Assembly: GCF_900110645.1 (NCBI RefSeq)
Contig: NZ_FOFB01000014.1
Span: 1 to 64,000 of the forward strand
Origin: Neolewinella agarilytica
Lineage (GTDB): Bacteria; Bacteroidota; Bacteroidia; Chitinophagales; Saprospiraceae
Reading direction: 5' to 3'
DNA: 64,000 bases
In this document: piece after piece, positions 1 through 6,909 of the stretch
Layout of the letters: every line of letters starts with the position of its first letter
Position numbering within the stretch: the first letter of the stretch is position 1
Notes under the pieces: generated by a model
Told to the model about the DNA's origin: nothing
Databases searched by the model: none
Seen by the model: the letters and a program-made list of their open reading frames with translations, nothing else
Program-made: the position numbers and the translations under genes

Positions 1-142
1 TGAGCATGATTTGGAAGTTTGGTCGCTAACAAGTTAGCAACTCTGCTTCACTGCCATTTTGAGTAATACTTCACCCTTACATTTGATACACCGCCGAAAA
101 ATCAGCTAATTTTTAAGGGAGACGTCAAATCCATCGCCTCCC

Positions 143-150
143 CTATCTTC
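143..150 (+). promoter_or_regulatory. Promoter box of folA
   Basis: TATCTTCG fits the Bacteroidota -7 consensus TAnnTTTG with one change and lies 6 bases before the folA ATG, so the transcript would be leaderless. A second box, TACATTTG at 79-86, would instead give a leader of about 65 nt. The match is by eye; no start site is known. Confidence 0.4.
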
Positions 151-156
151 GCCCCC

Positions 157-657
157 ATGAAACTAAGCGCCATCGTAGCCACCGACCGCAAGGGGACCAT
201 CGGCAAAGACGGGGACATCCCCTGGTACCTGCCCGCTGACCTGAAATTTTTCAAGCGTACTACGCTGGGCCATCCCGTCATTATGGGTCGTAAGACCTTC
301 CGGAGTATCGGCCGGCCGCTACCGAAGCGAACGAACATTGTGCTGACGCGCGATGCCTTTTTTACGGCTTCGGGCGTCATTGTATGCCACAGCCTGCGCG
401 AAGCGCTGGCGCAGGAGGCGGTTACTTTGGCCGAGGAAGCCTTCATCATTGGCGGAGGGGAATTGTATAAGCAGAGCCTCGATCTGGTGTCGACCGTATT
501 CCTTACGATCGTAGACGCGGAGATTGAAGGTGGAGACGCTTTCTTCCCCAAACTGGACCCCGCTGAATGGGAAGAAGTCTGGAGTGAAGCCCACCGCCCC
601 GATGAGAAAAACGAGCTGGCGTACCGCTTTTCCCGTTGGGAAAGACGAGCGGTCTGA
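157..657 (+). CDS. folA: Dihydrofolate reductase
   Basis: This protein reduces dihydrofolate to tetrahydrofolate with NADPH in the cytoplasm, for thymidylate, purine and methionine synthesis. Its 166 residues are normal for bacterial DHFR. The substrate loop has the PW pair at 22-23 and an Asp at 28 matching the catalytic acid. A GRKTF motif near residue 44 and an IIGGGELY motif near residue 97 form the NADPH-binding face. The ATG at 157 is directly preceded by a promoter-like box. No thyA neighbour is visible, although folA is often paired with it. Identification is secure. Confidence 0.95.
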   Translation: MKLSAIVATDRKGTIGKDGDIPWYLPADLKFFKRTTLGHPVIMGRKTFRSIGRPLPKRTNIVLTRDAFFTASGVIVCHSLREALAQEAVTLAEEAFIIGGGELYKQSLDLVSTVFLTIVDAEIEGGDAFFPKLDPAEWEEVWSEAHRPDEKNELAYRFSRWERRAV

Positions 658-754
658 CCGCCATTGCTCTGCTAACTTCGTCATGGGAGCGTCATATGGC
701 TTTCGCTCAATGACAGTTCATCGGTGAAAAACGACCGTTGGCCGAAAAGTGTTT

Positions 755-771
755 GCACCTGCGTCCGCGCC
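755..771 (+). repeat. Dispersed 18-bp repeat R1, copy 1
   Basis: GCACCTGCGTCCGCGCC matches the R1 core exactly. It lies between folA and the sigma factor gene, about 47 bases before the sigma start codon. Confidence 0.75.
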
Positions 772-818
772 TGCACTAGTCTTGTGGAATTATTTCTTTC
801 CTACCGAAATTTAAAATC

Positions 819-1316
819 ATGACGCCGCAGGAAATTCAGCAAATCAGCAACCGGTTCTATCCCGAATTCAGGCCCTACGCCCTTACCCTTACCCGGGATG
901 AAGATAAAGCGGCTGATCTGTTGCAGGAAGCGATCTACCTGGTGATCAAAAACCACGAGCGCTTTACGAACGGTACTAACCTGCAGGCGTGGGTGAAAAC
1001 CATTATTCGCAACGTATTTATTACGGGGTACCGAAAAAAGAAGCGTCGTCGGGAAATTACGGAAGAGCAGCCGCCGGCCAGCAATTGGTCTAACCAAACG
1101 ACGGAGCTCAACCCCGCTGAAAGTGATCTGGGCGCGGAAGAAATTATGTCTCGCATCGAAGAACTCCCCGAAATATATCGCCGGTCTTTCCTGCTACATT
1201 TTAACGGGATGAAGTATAAGGACATCGCCACCATCACGAACGTCCCCATCGGCACGGCCAAGAGCCGCGTCTGGACGGCGCGTAATATGCTGCGGGAGAA
1301 GGTGAAGCGGGATTGA
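819..1316 (+). CDS. ECF-type RNA polymerase sigma factor
   Basis: A 165-residue sigma-70 family protein with only regions 2 and 4, as in ECF sigma factors. Region 2 spans roughly residues 10-75 and includes the DLLQEAIYLV stretch that contacts core polymerase. A basic RKKKRRRE patch follows near residue 67-75. Region 4 spans roughly 112-160 with the helix-turn-helix YKDIATITNVPIGTAKSRV that reads the -35 region. No anti-sigma gene is adjacent, so it may be controlled by its own transcription or by a distant partner. An R1 repeat sits in its upstream region. The family call is certain; the regulon is unknown. Confidence 0.92.
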   Translation: MTPQEIQQISNRFYPEFRPYALTLTRDEDKAADLLQEAIYLVIKNHERFTNGTNLQAWVKTIIRNVFITGYRKKKRRREITEEQPPASNWSNQTTELNPAESDLGAEEIMSRIEELPEIYRRSFLLHFNGMKYKDIATITNVPIGTAKSRVWTARNMLREKVKRD

Positions 1317-1372
1317 GAGGGTATAGGAAAGTTTTACCCTTGGGCTGAGTTTGTTTGCTACGGAGTAATTTT

Positions 1373-1403
1373 CAGCATTCAGCATTCAGCATTCAGCATT
1401 CAG
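1373..1403. repeat. Heptamer array (CAGCATT)4
   Basis: Four perfect tandem copies of CAGCATT (1373-1400) plus a partial CAG lie between the stop codons of the convergent sigma factor gene and four-helix-bundle gene. It is one of several locus-specific 7/8-bp arrays in the window. Confidence 0.9.
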
Positions 1404-1412
1404 GCGGGAGGG

Positions 1413-1796
1413 CTAATTGGCGAAGCTTCCTCTGAATTTGTCAGGGTTGCGAAGCATGAAGGAAAGGAGTTTTTCGACCTCCAGTGTTTCGTTGTAATGA
1501 GTAGTAAACTCCTCATTGTTGATGTACTTACAGATTCTTGCGTGCCGCAGCCAGCCCATTGTTTCGTAGTTTTCACCTTGAGCATCGGTTATTTTGGAGG
1601 TGAAGTGCTTCGGATACCGTCTCTTGGCATAAGACTCGGCAAGATTGGCCGTCACGGAACGTGAAGATCTCCGGATTTGATCTGTCATGCTATACTTCTC
1701 TTCTGGAGGGAATTGCCGGGATAGTTCAAAAATTCGCTGTGCGAGTTTCTCTCCCTTTATAAAAGCTATCCAGCGGAAAAAATGTGGAGGTTTCAT
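1413..1796 (-). CDS. Four-helix bundle protein (S23/IVS-like)
   Basis: A 127-residue protein of the family first seen inside 23S rRNA intervening sequences and common as a stand-alone gene in Bacteroidota. Family signs are the RSSRSVTANLAE stretch (about residues 43-54), the FTSKITDAQGE segment and the ETMGWL motif, all on predicted amphipathic helices. The molecular role of the family is not known; it assembles as a pentameric helical bundle in solved members. Here it stands free, with no rRNA near it, between a CAGCATT array and a CCGCTGT array. The upstream DNA is strongly AT-rich and holds a 14-bp perfect palindrome. The family call is confident; no function is assigned. Confidence 0.85.
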   Translation of the reverse strand: MKPPHFFRWIAFIKGEKLAQRIFELSRQFPPEEKYSMTDQIRRSSRSVTANLAESYAKRRYPKHFTSKITDAQGENYETMGWLRHARICKYINNEEFTTHYNETLEVEKLLSFMLRNPDKFRGSFAN

Positions 1797-1861
1797 CTCT
1801 TTTTTGTTTCTGCAATGATTAGGCGGCCAACCTCTTTTATTCGTATTTTAAACGAATACTT

Positions 1862-1875
1862 ACGTTTATAAACGT
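1862..1875. promoter_or_regulatory. 14-bp perfect palindrome upstream of the four-helix-bundle gene
   Basis: ACGTTTATAAACGT is its own reverse complement. It lies in an AT-rich stretch about 70 bases before the minus-strand start at 1796. It could be an operator for a dimeric regulator; this is inference. Confidence 0.35.
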
Positions 1876-1942
1876 TTAAATACGGATAAATCGAATTGAT
1901 TTTAGCGTAAAATTTGGTTGTTTAACCCCTACTATTTTTCTT

Positions 1943-2039
1943 CCGCTGTCCGCTGTCCGCTGTCCGCTGTCCGCTGTCCGCTGTCCGCTGTCCGCTGTCC
2001 GCTGTCCGCTGTCCGCTGTCCGCTGTCCGCTGTCCGCTG
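1943..2039. repeat. Heptamer array (CCGCTGT)13
   Basis: Thirteen perfect head-to-tail copies of CCGCTGT (1943-2033) and a 6-base partial copy end 10 bases before the promoter box of the M20 amidohydrolase gene. Perfect conservation across 13 units implies recent expansion and likely length variation between cells. Confidence 0.97.
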
Positions 2040-2049
2040 AAACCTTCAC

Positions 2050-2057
2050 TACCTTTG
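2050..2057 (+). promoter_or_regulatory. Promoter box of the M20 amidohydrolase gene
   Basis: TACCTTTG is a perfect TAnnTTTG match. If used, transcription starts near 2064 and the TTG at 2055 cannot be the start codon, which favours the TTG at 2082. Confidence 0.5.
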
Positions 2058-2081
2058 CCCCCTAATCCAACCCCCATCCCT

Positions 2082-3278
2082 TTGCCCACCCCCGACCTCC
2101 GTCAACGCATTACCGACCTGGCTCAAGAGCTTCACCCCGCAGCCGTTTCCAACCGTCGCTATCTCCACCAGCATCCCGAGTTGAGCTTCGAGGAGCGGGA
2201 GACGCAGGCTTACATCGCCGGTCAGTTGGACGAGCTGAAAATTCCCTACCGAAAAATTGCCGATACGGGCCTGTTGGCCGAAATCAGTGGTGGAAAGGGC
2301 GCTGGTCCGGTGATTGCCCTCCGGGCAGATATTGATGCCCTGCCCATTTTGGAGGCAAATACTACCGACTATACATCGCAGAACAAAGGTGTCATGCATG
2401 CTTGCGGGCACGACGTTCATACGGCCAGTTTGCTGTCAACGGCGGGGATTTTAGCCTCGGTCAAAGACCATTTTTCGGGCAGCGTTCGCCTGTTGTTTCA
2501 GCCCGGGGAGGAGAAGCTTCCCGGTGGTGCTACCCTGATGATCAAGGATGGTGCACTGGAAAAACCGGCGCCGGCGGGGATTTTTGGTCAGCACGTCCAT
2601 CCGCCGCTGGCGGCGGGGAAAGTAGGCTTCCGGCCGGGCATCTACATGGCCAGCACGGATGAGCTTTACCTCACCGTTACGGGCCGGGGTGGCCACGGCG
2701 CGATGCCGCACAATGCCGTTGATCCTATCGTCATTACGGCACAGATCATCACGGCTATCCAGCAGCTCATCAGCCGGAACACGGACCCGACATTGCCGGC
2801 GGTCATCACCTTCGGTCGCATCGAAAGTGATGGCGGGGCAACGAACGTAATCCCCAATGCCGTCCGCTTGCAGGGCACGCTCCGTACTCTCGACGAAGCC
2901 TGGCGCAAAGAGCTGCACCTTCGGATGGACAAGCTGGTGACCGGCATCGCCGCCGCCATGGGCGGGCAGGCTGAGCTCACCATCGCCCACGGCTATCCTT
3001 TCCTCAAGAACGACGAAAAGCTCACCCATTGGGCCATGCAGGAAGCCCGGCACTTCCTGGGCGAAGAGCAGGTGGTGGAGCTTCCCATCCGGATGACGGG
3101 CGAAGACTTCGCTTTCTACACTCATCACCTGCCCGCCTGTTTCTATCGCCTCGGCGTTGGCCGCCCGGGAGAAGCCGAACGCCCCGTGCACACCGATACT
3201 TTCGACGTCGACGAAGCCTGCCTGCAAACGGGGGGAGGGTTGATGGCCTGGTTGGCGGTGCGGAGTCTTGTAGTCTAG
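2082..3278 (+). CDS. M20 family amidohydrolase (N-acyl-amino-acid / IAA-amino-acid hydrolase type)
   Basis: A zinc-dependent hydrolase that removes acyl groups from amino-acid conjugates. The frame has no ATG before the conserved HQHPELSFEE segment, so the start is non-ATG. I chose TTG 2082 because the product then begins LPTPDLRQRI like family members and because TTG 2055 overlaps a promoter box. Metal-site motifs are MHACGHDVHT (about residue 105), PGEE (about 145) and the late GEDFAFY and HTDTFDVDE segments. The last codons and stop (GTAGTCTAG) lie inside an octamer array, so the C-terminus is repeat-encoded. The length fits the family (about 400). The exact substrate cannot be told. Confidence 0.9.
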   Translation: MPTPDLRQRITDLAQELHPAAVSNRRYLHQHPELSFEERETQAYIAGQLDELKIPYRKIADTGLLAEISGGKGAGPVIALRADIDALPILEANTTDYTSQNKGVMHACGHDVHTASLLSTAGILASVKDHFSGSVRLLFQPGEEKLPGGATLMIKDGALEKPAPAGIFGQHVHPPLAAGKVGFRPGIYMASTDELYLTVTGRGGHGAMPHNAVDPIVITAQIITAIQQLISRNTDPTLPAVITFGRIESDGGATNVIPNAVRLQGTLRTLDEAWRKELHLRMDKLVTGIAAAMGGQAELTIAHGYPFLKNDEKLTHWAMQEARHFLGEEQVVELPIRMTGEDFAFYTHHLPACFYRLGVGRPGEAERPVHTDTFDVDEACLQTGGGLMAWLAVRSLVV

Positions 3279-3301
3279 TAGGCTTGTGCTCTTGTAGGCT
3301 A
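3270..3301. repeat. Octamer array, left arm (GTAGNCTW-type)
   Basis: Four 8-bp units (GTAGTCTA, GTAGGCTT, GTGCTCTT, GTAGGCTA) start inside the end of the M20 gene and supply its stop codon at 3276-3278. They are roughly the reverse complement of the array at 3384-3420, so the pair forms an imperfect inverted repeat around about 80 bases. Confidence 0.7.
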
Positions 3302-3383
3302 CCGCATTTTGTAGGCGGCAATGTGCGGCAGCTGTGAATTTATGTAGTTTATGCCGCCTGTCTCGCTTCCGACGTGCGGCAGC

Positions 3384-3420
3384 CTACCAGACTACCCAAC
3401 TACCAGACTACCTCCCTACC
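3384..3420. repeat. Octamer array, right arm (CTACCMRA)
   Basis: Units CTACCAGA, CTACCCAA, CTACCAGA, CTACCTCC and a fifth CTACC that runs straight into TTTG. The fifth unit creates the TACCTTTG box directly before ksgA. Confidence 0.8.
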
Positions 3421-3424
3421 TTTG
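3417..3424 (+). promoter_or_regulatory. Promoter box of ksgA
   Basis: TACCTTTG ends 4 bases before the ksgA ATG (3429), implying a leaderless transcript. Its first half is the last unit of the octamer array. Confidence 0.5.
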
Positions 3425-3428
3425 CCCT

Positions 3429-4205
3429 ATGCGCGCTAAAAAATCCTACGGCCAACACTTTCTCACTAATGAGCATTATGCTCGGCAGATTGCTCACTCC
3501 CTGCAGTTAACGGATATGTACGATGACGTACTTGAAGTTGGCCCCGGCCAGGGGATGCTCACCAAGCACCTGCTGGAACGGAAAGACGATTTTACCCTGA
3601 CGGTCAGCGAGGCCGATAAGGACATGGTCACCTACATTGAGACGCACTATCCGGAGCTCAGCGACCGGATCGTTGCCGGAGACTTTCTCAAGAGCAAACT
3701 GCGGGAACAGTTCGACGGAAGGCCCTTCGGCCTCATCGGAAACTACCCTTACAACATCAGTAGCCAGATCCTCTTCAAAATGCTGGACAACTACGACCTC
3801 ATCCCCGAAATGAGCGGCATGTTCCAGAAGGAAGTCGCCGATCGGGTAATTGCCAGCAACGGCTCAAAAACCTATGGTGTGGTCGGTGTCCTCGTTCAGG
3901 CACGGTATACCGGGGAACTGGTGCTCAACGTCAGCCGGGGCAACTTTAACCCGCCACCCCGGGTGGAAAGTGCGGTGATTCGTCTCGTTCGCCGGGAGGT
4001 GCCCTTGGTGCCCGACGAGAAGTGGGGGCGGTTCAAGCACATCGTCAAGTCGGCCTTCGGGATGCGACGCAAGATGCTGCGTAATAGCCTGAAATCGGCT
4101 TTCTCTTCAGAAGTACTTGCTTCGGATGAGTTTTTCCAGCGGCGGCCCGAGCAGGTGAGCCTGGAAGATTTTGTGGCCTTGGCCTTACGGGACGAGGAGG
4201 CCTGA
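3429..4205 (+). CDS. ksgA: 16S rRNA (adenine1518/1519-N6)-dimethyltransferase KsgA
   Basis: This enzyme dimethylates two adjacent adenines in the 3'-terminal hairpin of 16S rRNA, a late 30S assembly check. The 258 residues match the family. The signature KKSYGQHFL is at residues 4-12, the SAM-binding motif VLEVGPGQG at about 36-44, and the catalytic motif reads NYPY in the segment GNYPYNISS. The C-terminal half carries the rRNA-docking region with FNPPPRVESAV. Upstream in-frame codons without ATG are ignored; ATG 3429 starts just before the conserved signature. Its stop codon ends on the base before the stop codon of the convergent FKBP gene. Confidence 0.95.
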   Translation: MRAKKSYGQHFLTNEHYARQIAHSLQLTDMYDDVLEVGPGQGMLTKHLLERKDDFTLTVSEADKDMVTYIETHYPELSDRIVAGDFLKSKLREQFDGRPFGLIGNYPYNISSQILFKMLDNYDLIPEMSGMFQKEVADRVIASNGSKTYGVVGVLVQARYTGELVLNVSRGNFNPPPRVESAVIRLVRREVPLVPDEKWGRFKHIVKSAFGMRRKMLRNSLKSAFSSEVLASDEFFQRRPEQVSLEDFVALALRDEEA

Positions 4206-4805
4206 TTATTCCTCAACGATCTCTACTTCATCGATCAGGAATTCCAGAACGCTATGAGCGGGCACTAAGGTGTCTCCACGGGGCCCCGTCAGCCCATCAG
4301 CACCGTAGGCCAGCTCGCTGGGGGTGAGAATCCGGATGGCGCCGCCTGGTTTCAGGCGTTGCAGGGCCAGGTTCCAGGCAGGGATTAACTGGCCAATGAT
4401 AAAACGTAACTTTTTGCCGCGTTTGCGACTGTCGTCAAAGACTTTTCCATCCAGGAAAGTTCCCTGATAGTGGGCGTGGACAATGTCACCTTCAGCCAGC
4501 GGGCTGTAGTCTCCGGGCTCAAGGATTTCGTAGAAATATCCTTCCGGGGCGGCATAAACGTCATAATTCTGGTCAATAGCCCGGTTGATGATGGCGTTGC
4601 GTTGGCGGCCGGCGCGGTCGTCAGAAGGAGAAAGCTCCGTTATGAGCCGCTCTTCAATGGCCCCTCTGGTGGCTTCATCTTTTTCGGGCGCGGACGCAGG
4701 TGCAGGGGAAGAACCCGAACAGCAGGGGAGGGCGAAGACCAGTATGGTTGCCAGTAGGAAAGTAGTAAGACGAGGATGGAGCATAGTTGAAGGGATCTTC
4801 TTCAT
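4206..4805 (-). CDS. FKBP-type peptidyl-prolyl isomerase, lipoprotein
   Basis: A periplasm-facing prolyl isomerase anchored as a lipoprotein. The signal peptide ends in a lipobox before a CC pair at about residues 28-29 (ALPCC). A low-complexity linker APASAPE follows; it is encoded exactly by an R1 repeat copy, as if the repeat had inserted in frame behind the signal. The FKBP domain covers about 105-197 with GDIVHAHYQGTFLDGKVFDDS and the late motif LTPSELAYG. Family members assist folding of exported proteins. It is convergent with ksgA with no base between the two stop codons. ATG 4784 is a possible alternative start. Confidence 0.9.
   Translation of the reverse strand: MKKIPSTMLHPRLTTFLLATILVFALPCCSGSSPAPASAPEKDEATRGAIEERLITELSPSDDRAGRQRNAIINRAIDQNYDVYAAPEGYFYEILEPGDYSPLAEGDIVHAHYQGTFLDGKVFDDSRKRGKKLRFIIGQLIPAWNLALQRLKPGGAIRILTPSELAYGADGLTGPRGDTLVPAHSVLEFLIDEVEIVEE
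4686..4703 (-). repeat. Dispersed repeat R1, copy inside FKBP gene
   Basis: The minus strand reads GCACCTGCGTCCGCGCCC, a perfect core. It is in frame and codes for the APASAP linker after the lipobox. Confidence 0.8.
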
Positions 4806-4856
4806 GACAAAAGTACTATCATTTCTCGTCAGATATCACCAGACTTCACCGTTCGG

Positions 4857-5312
4857 AGCCCTCTGCGTCCTCCCCTCCCACCGCGTCCTTCAACGTGAAA
4901 CCTTGCTGTCGCGCAGCGACTTTACCATGTGGCCGGGAGAGTAAGATTTATTGGATTTAAGACAGGATTTATAGGATGTTCTATCCGCAACCTGCTTATC
5001 CCCCACCGTCGCACAGCGACCCTGTCCCGCCTCCAACGTGAGGTAGCCCTCTGCGTCCTCCCCTCCCTCCGCGTCCTTCTGCGTGAAACCTTGCCGTCGC
5101 GCAGCGACCCTGTCCCGCCTCCAACGTGAGGTAGCCCTCTGCGTCCTCCCCTCCCTCCGCGTCCTTCAGCGTGAAACCTTGCTGTCGCGCAGCGACCCTG
5201 TCCCGCCTCCAACGTGAGGTAGCCCTCTTGCGTCCTCCCCTCCCTCCGCGTCCTTCAGCGTGAAACCTTGCTGTCGCGCAGCGCCCCTGTCCCGCCTCCA
5301 ACACGCGGTAGC
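4857..5312. repeat. 88-bp direct repeat array
   Basis: Three nearly identical units begin at 5047, 5135 and 5223 (period 88, the last with one extra T). Each reads from CCCTCTGCGTCCTCCCC through TTCWGCGTGAAACC and GTCGCGCAGCGAC to CCGCCTCCAACGTGAGG. A fourth unit at 4857-5046 is split by about 90 bases of unrelated sequence that includes GATTTA-type short repeats. Reading frames through the array are artefacts of the repeat. One diverged copy recurs at 43411-43471. Confidence 0.9.
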
Positions 5313-5352
5313 CCAAAAAACCAAAAAACCAAAAGACCAAAAAACCAAAAGA
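5313..5352. repeat. Octamer array (CCAAAARA)5
   Basis: Five tandem units CCAAAAAA/CCAAAAGA follow the 88-bp array and end 10 bases short of the stop codon of the next minus-strand gene. The same junction (CCTCCAAC, GTAGCCCAAAA, then CCAAAA units) recurs at 44590-44644. Confidence 0.9.
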
Positions 5353-5362
5353 CCACCCCCTT

Positions 5363-6154
5363 TTACTCATACAGCTCATCCGCCTTAGCGTAAATCTTAA
5401 CCAGGTCTTCCCGCTTACCGGGCTTCAGTTTATTGGCTTTCATGAACTTTAGCAAGTCTGATTTGAAGCCGAGGTCCTCCGCTACGTTCTTTGGGGTCAA
5501 TTTTAGTGTCACGAAGTCACCATCTACCATCGCATAGTGTAAAGATTTGGCCGTAAACCGGCGTAGTTTTAGAGTCTTGCCTACGTCCTGAACGACCTTT
5601 TCTTCGTTCTTTACATCGTATACCATCGTGCCGGTGATGTAGTCTCCTTTATAGATGATTTCTGCGTAGCGGTCCCGGAATTTAGGATTGATCCCCCGCC
5701 CGTAGACGTGGCGATCCTCTTTGGAAACGACCATTTCCACCCGCAGGAAATTGTTGGGGTTCAGCTCCCGGAGTTGTCCGTCAGTATAAAACTCAAACTG
5801 GCTGGTGAATCCGTTATAGTTCAGGGAGTCAATGTAGTATTCGTTAAGGGTCACGTCGTAGAGGTAGCCGGGGCCAAAGGCTTTGTAACGGAAGGGCGTA
5901 CCTCTTACTTCGGTGTATCTTTTAAGATCTACAGCCCTGCTGGTTTCCATTAAGTACCCTTTGGCATCCTCGTCTAAAAAAGCCGATGGAGCTTCAGCAT
6001 CCGGACCATAGGGGCGCTGTTGATTTTCTTTCGCTGTTTTCTCCATCTGCCGGGCCATTTCCACCTCGGTATTTTGCCCCAGGAGCGCTCCGCAAACAGA
6101 TACCAAAAAGATGAAAAATAGCGTTCTGGAAGTAATAGTATTAGGTTGTTTCAT
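5363..6154 (-). CDS. Exported hypothetical protein
   Basis: A 263-residue protein with a hydrophobic N-terminal signal (about residues 9-26, ending ALLGQ). I do not recognise the family. The mature part is rich in charged and aromatic residues, has no internal hydrophobic stretch and no cysteine, and looks like a soluble periplasmic or secreted protein. Internal segments such as YDVTLNEYYIDSLNY alternate like beta strands. The start codon is 16 bases from the start of the divergent lipoprotein gene at 6171, and both probably use one symmetric promoter box. Confidence 0.75.
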   Translation of the reverse strand: MKQPNTITSRTLFFIFLVSVCGALLGQNTEVEMARQMEKTAKENQQRPYGPDAEAPSAFLDEDAKGYLMETSRAVDLKRYTEVRGTPFRYKAFGPGYLYDVTLNEYYIDSLNYNGFTSQFEFYTDGQLRELNPNNFLRVEMVVSKEDRHVYGRGINPKFRDRYAEIIYKGDYITGTMVYDVKNEEKVVQDVGKTLKLRRFTAKSLHYAMVDGDFVTLKLTPKNVAEDLGFKSDLLKFMKANKLKPGKREDLVKIYAKADELYE

Positions 6155-6158
6155 CTTG

Positions 6159-6166
6159 TAAATTTA
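6159..6166. promoter_or_regulatory. Symmetric promoter box shared by two divergent genes
   Basis: TAAATTTA is a perfect palindrome and resembles TAnnTTTG on both strands. It is centred between the ATG at 6154 (minus) and the ATG at 6171 (plus), so both transcripts would be leaderless. Confidence 0.4.
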
Positions 6167-6170
6167 TGGT

Positions 6171-6815
6171 ATGCGCCCCTCCCTGTTCTTATTAACGTTT
6201 TTTAGCCTCCTTTTGTATGCTTGCGGAGACGGTTTAGTTTTAAAGGAAGAAACCGATGATGAGGGATACCGGGTAGAATACCGGCAGGATCCTGAATCAG
6301 GACTGAAACAAGGAGCTGCCCGTGAATACGACCCTGAAGGAAAACTAACCACTGAAGAGTTTTACGTTGACGGAGAGCTGCACGGTAATCGCCTGCTGTA
6401 TGCGCCTAACGGACAAATAGTAGTAGAAGAAAACTACGAGCACGGAAAATTCCAGGGTGAATACCTCAACTATGACCAGGAAGGGAATATGACCATCCGG
6501 GGGCAATACGTCAATGGCGTTATGGCCGACGAGTGGACGTCCTATTATCCAGACGGAAGCATTAGCGAAGTCGTTACTTTTGCGGATAACGCCGAAAACG
6601 GACCATTTAAAGAATGGTACGCTAACGGAAACCCTAAAGCCAGCGGCGCCTATCTCCGGGGCGATAACGAACATGGTACCCTCCACCTCTTCGCCGAAAA
6701 CGGAGGGTTAGAGCGGGTAATGGAGTGTGATCAGGGCATTTGCAGTACCGTATGGACTACGGACAGTACGACCGCAGCTCCCCCCGCTCCGGACATGACG
6801 CAGCCGGAGTCGTAG
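6171..6815 (+). CDS. MORN-repeat lipoprotein (YwqK-like)
   Basis: A 214-residue lipoprotein: the signal peptide ends LLYAC with the lipidated Cys near residue 18. Residues 40-185 are a chain of about six MORN-variant repeats of the form G-x-x-x-x-Y-x-x-x-G, for example EYDPEGKLTTEEFYVDGELHG and YYPDGSISE. Databases often label such proteins 'YwqK family antitoxin', but there is no toxin partner here. It more likely forms an elongated beta-hairpin surface protein. The C-terminal tail is Thr/Pro/Ala-rich. It is divergent from 5363-6154 with overlapping control DNA. Confidence 0.85.
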   Translation: MRPSLFLLTFFSLLLYACGDGLVLKEETDDEGYRVEYRQDPESGLKQGAAREYDPEGKLTTEEFYVDGELHGNRLLYAPNGQIVVEENYEHGKFQGEYLNYDQEGNMTIRGQYVNGVMADEWTSYYPDGSISEVVTFADNAENGPFKEWYANGNPKASGAYLRGDNEHGTLHLFAENGGLERVMECDQGICSTVWTTDSTTAAPPAPDMTQPES

Positions 6816-6909
6816 TCGTATTCTGAATCTGCTTGTAGCATCTTCTCTCCCGACAAAAGCCACATTTCCGGTCTTCCTCTTATCTATCCTCCGTACCTTG
6901 CCCTTCACG

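Noticed and set aside
1413-1796. 23S rRNA intervening sequence
   Set aside because: The protein belongs to the family found in such inserts, but there is no rRNA sequence around it.
2451-3227. Open frame of 258 codons on the minus strand
   Set aside because: Antisense to the M20 amidohydrolase with all its metal-site motifs.
4857-5312. Possible CRISPR array
   Set aside because: The 88-bp units are head-to-tail with no unique spacers, and no cas gene is present. The 7/8-bp arrays likewise have no spacers.
4922-5379. Overlapping open frames with repeated residues (CATARFHAEGRG)
   Set aside because: They are translations of the 88-bp tandem repeat; no start, signal or domain supports coding.
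6171-6815. Toxin-antitoxin antitoxin (YwqK label)
   Set aside because: The MORN-type lipoprotein has no toxin partner, and its neighbour is an unrelated exported protein; the database name would mislead.
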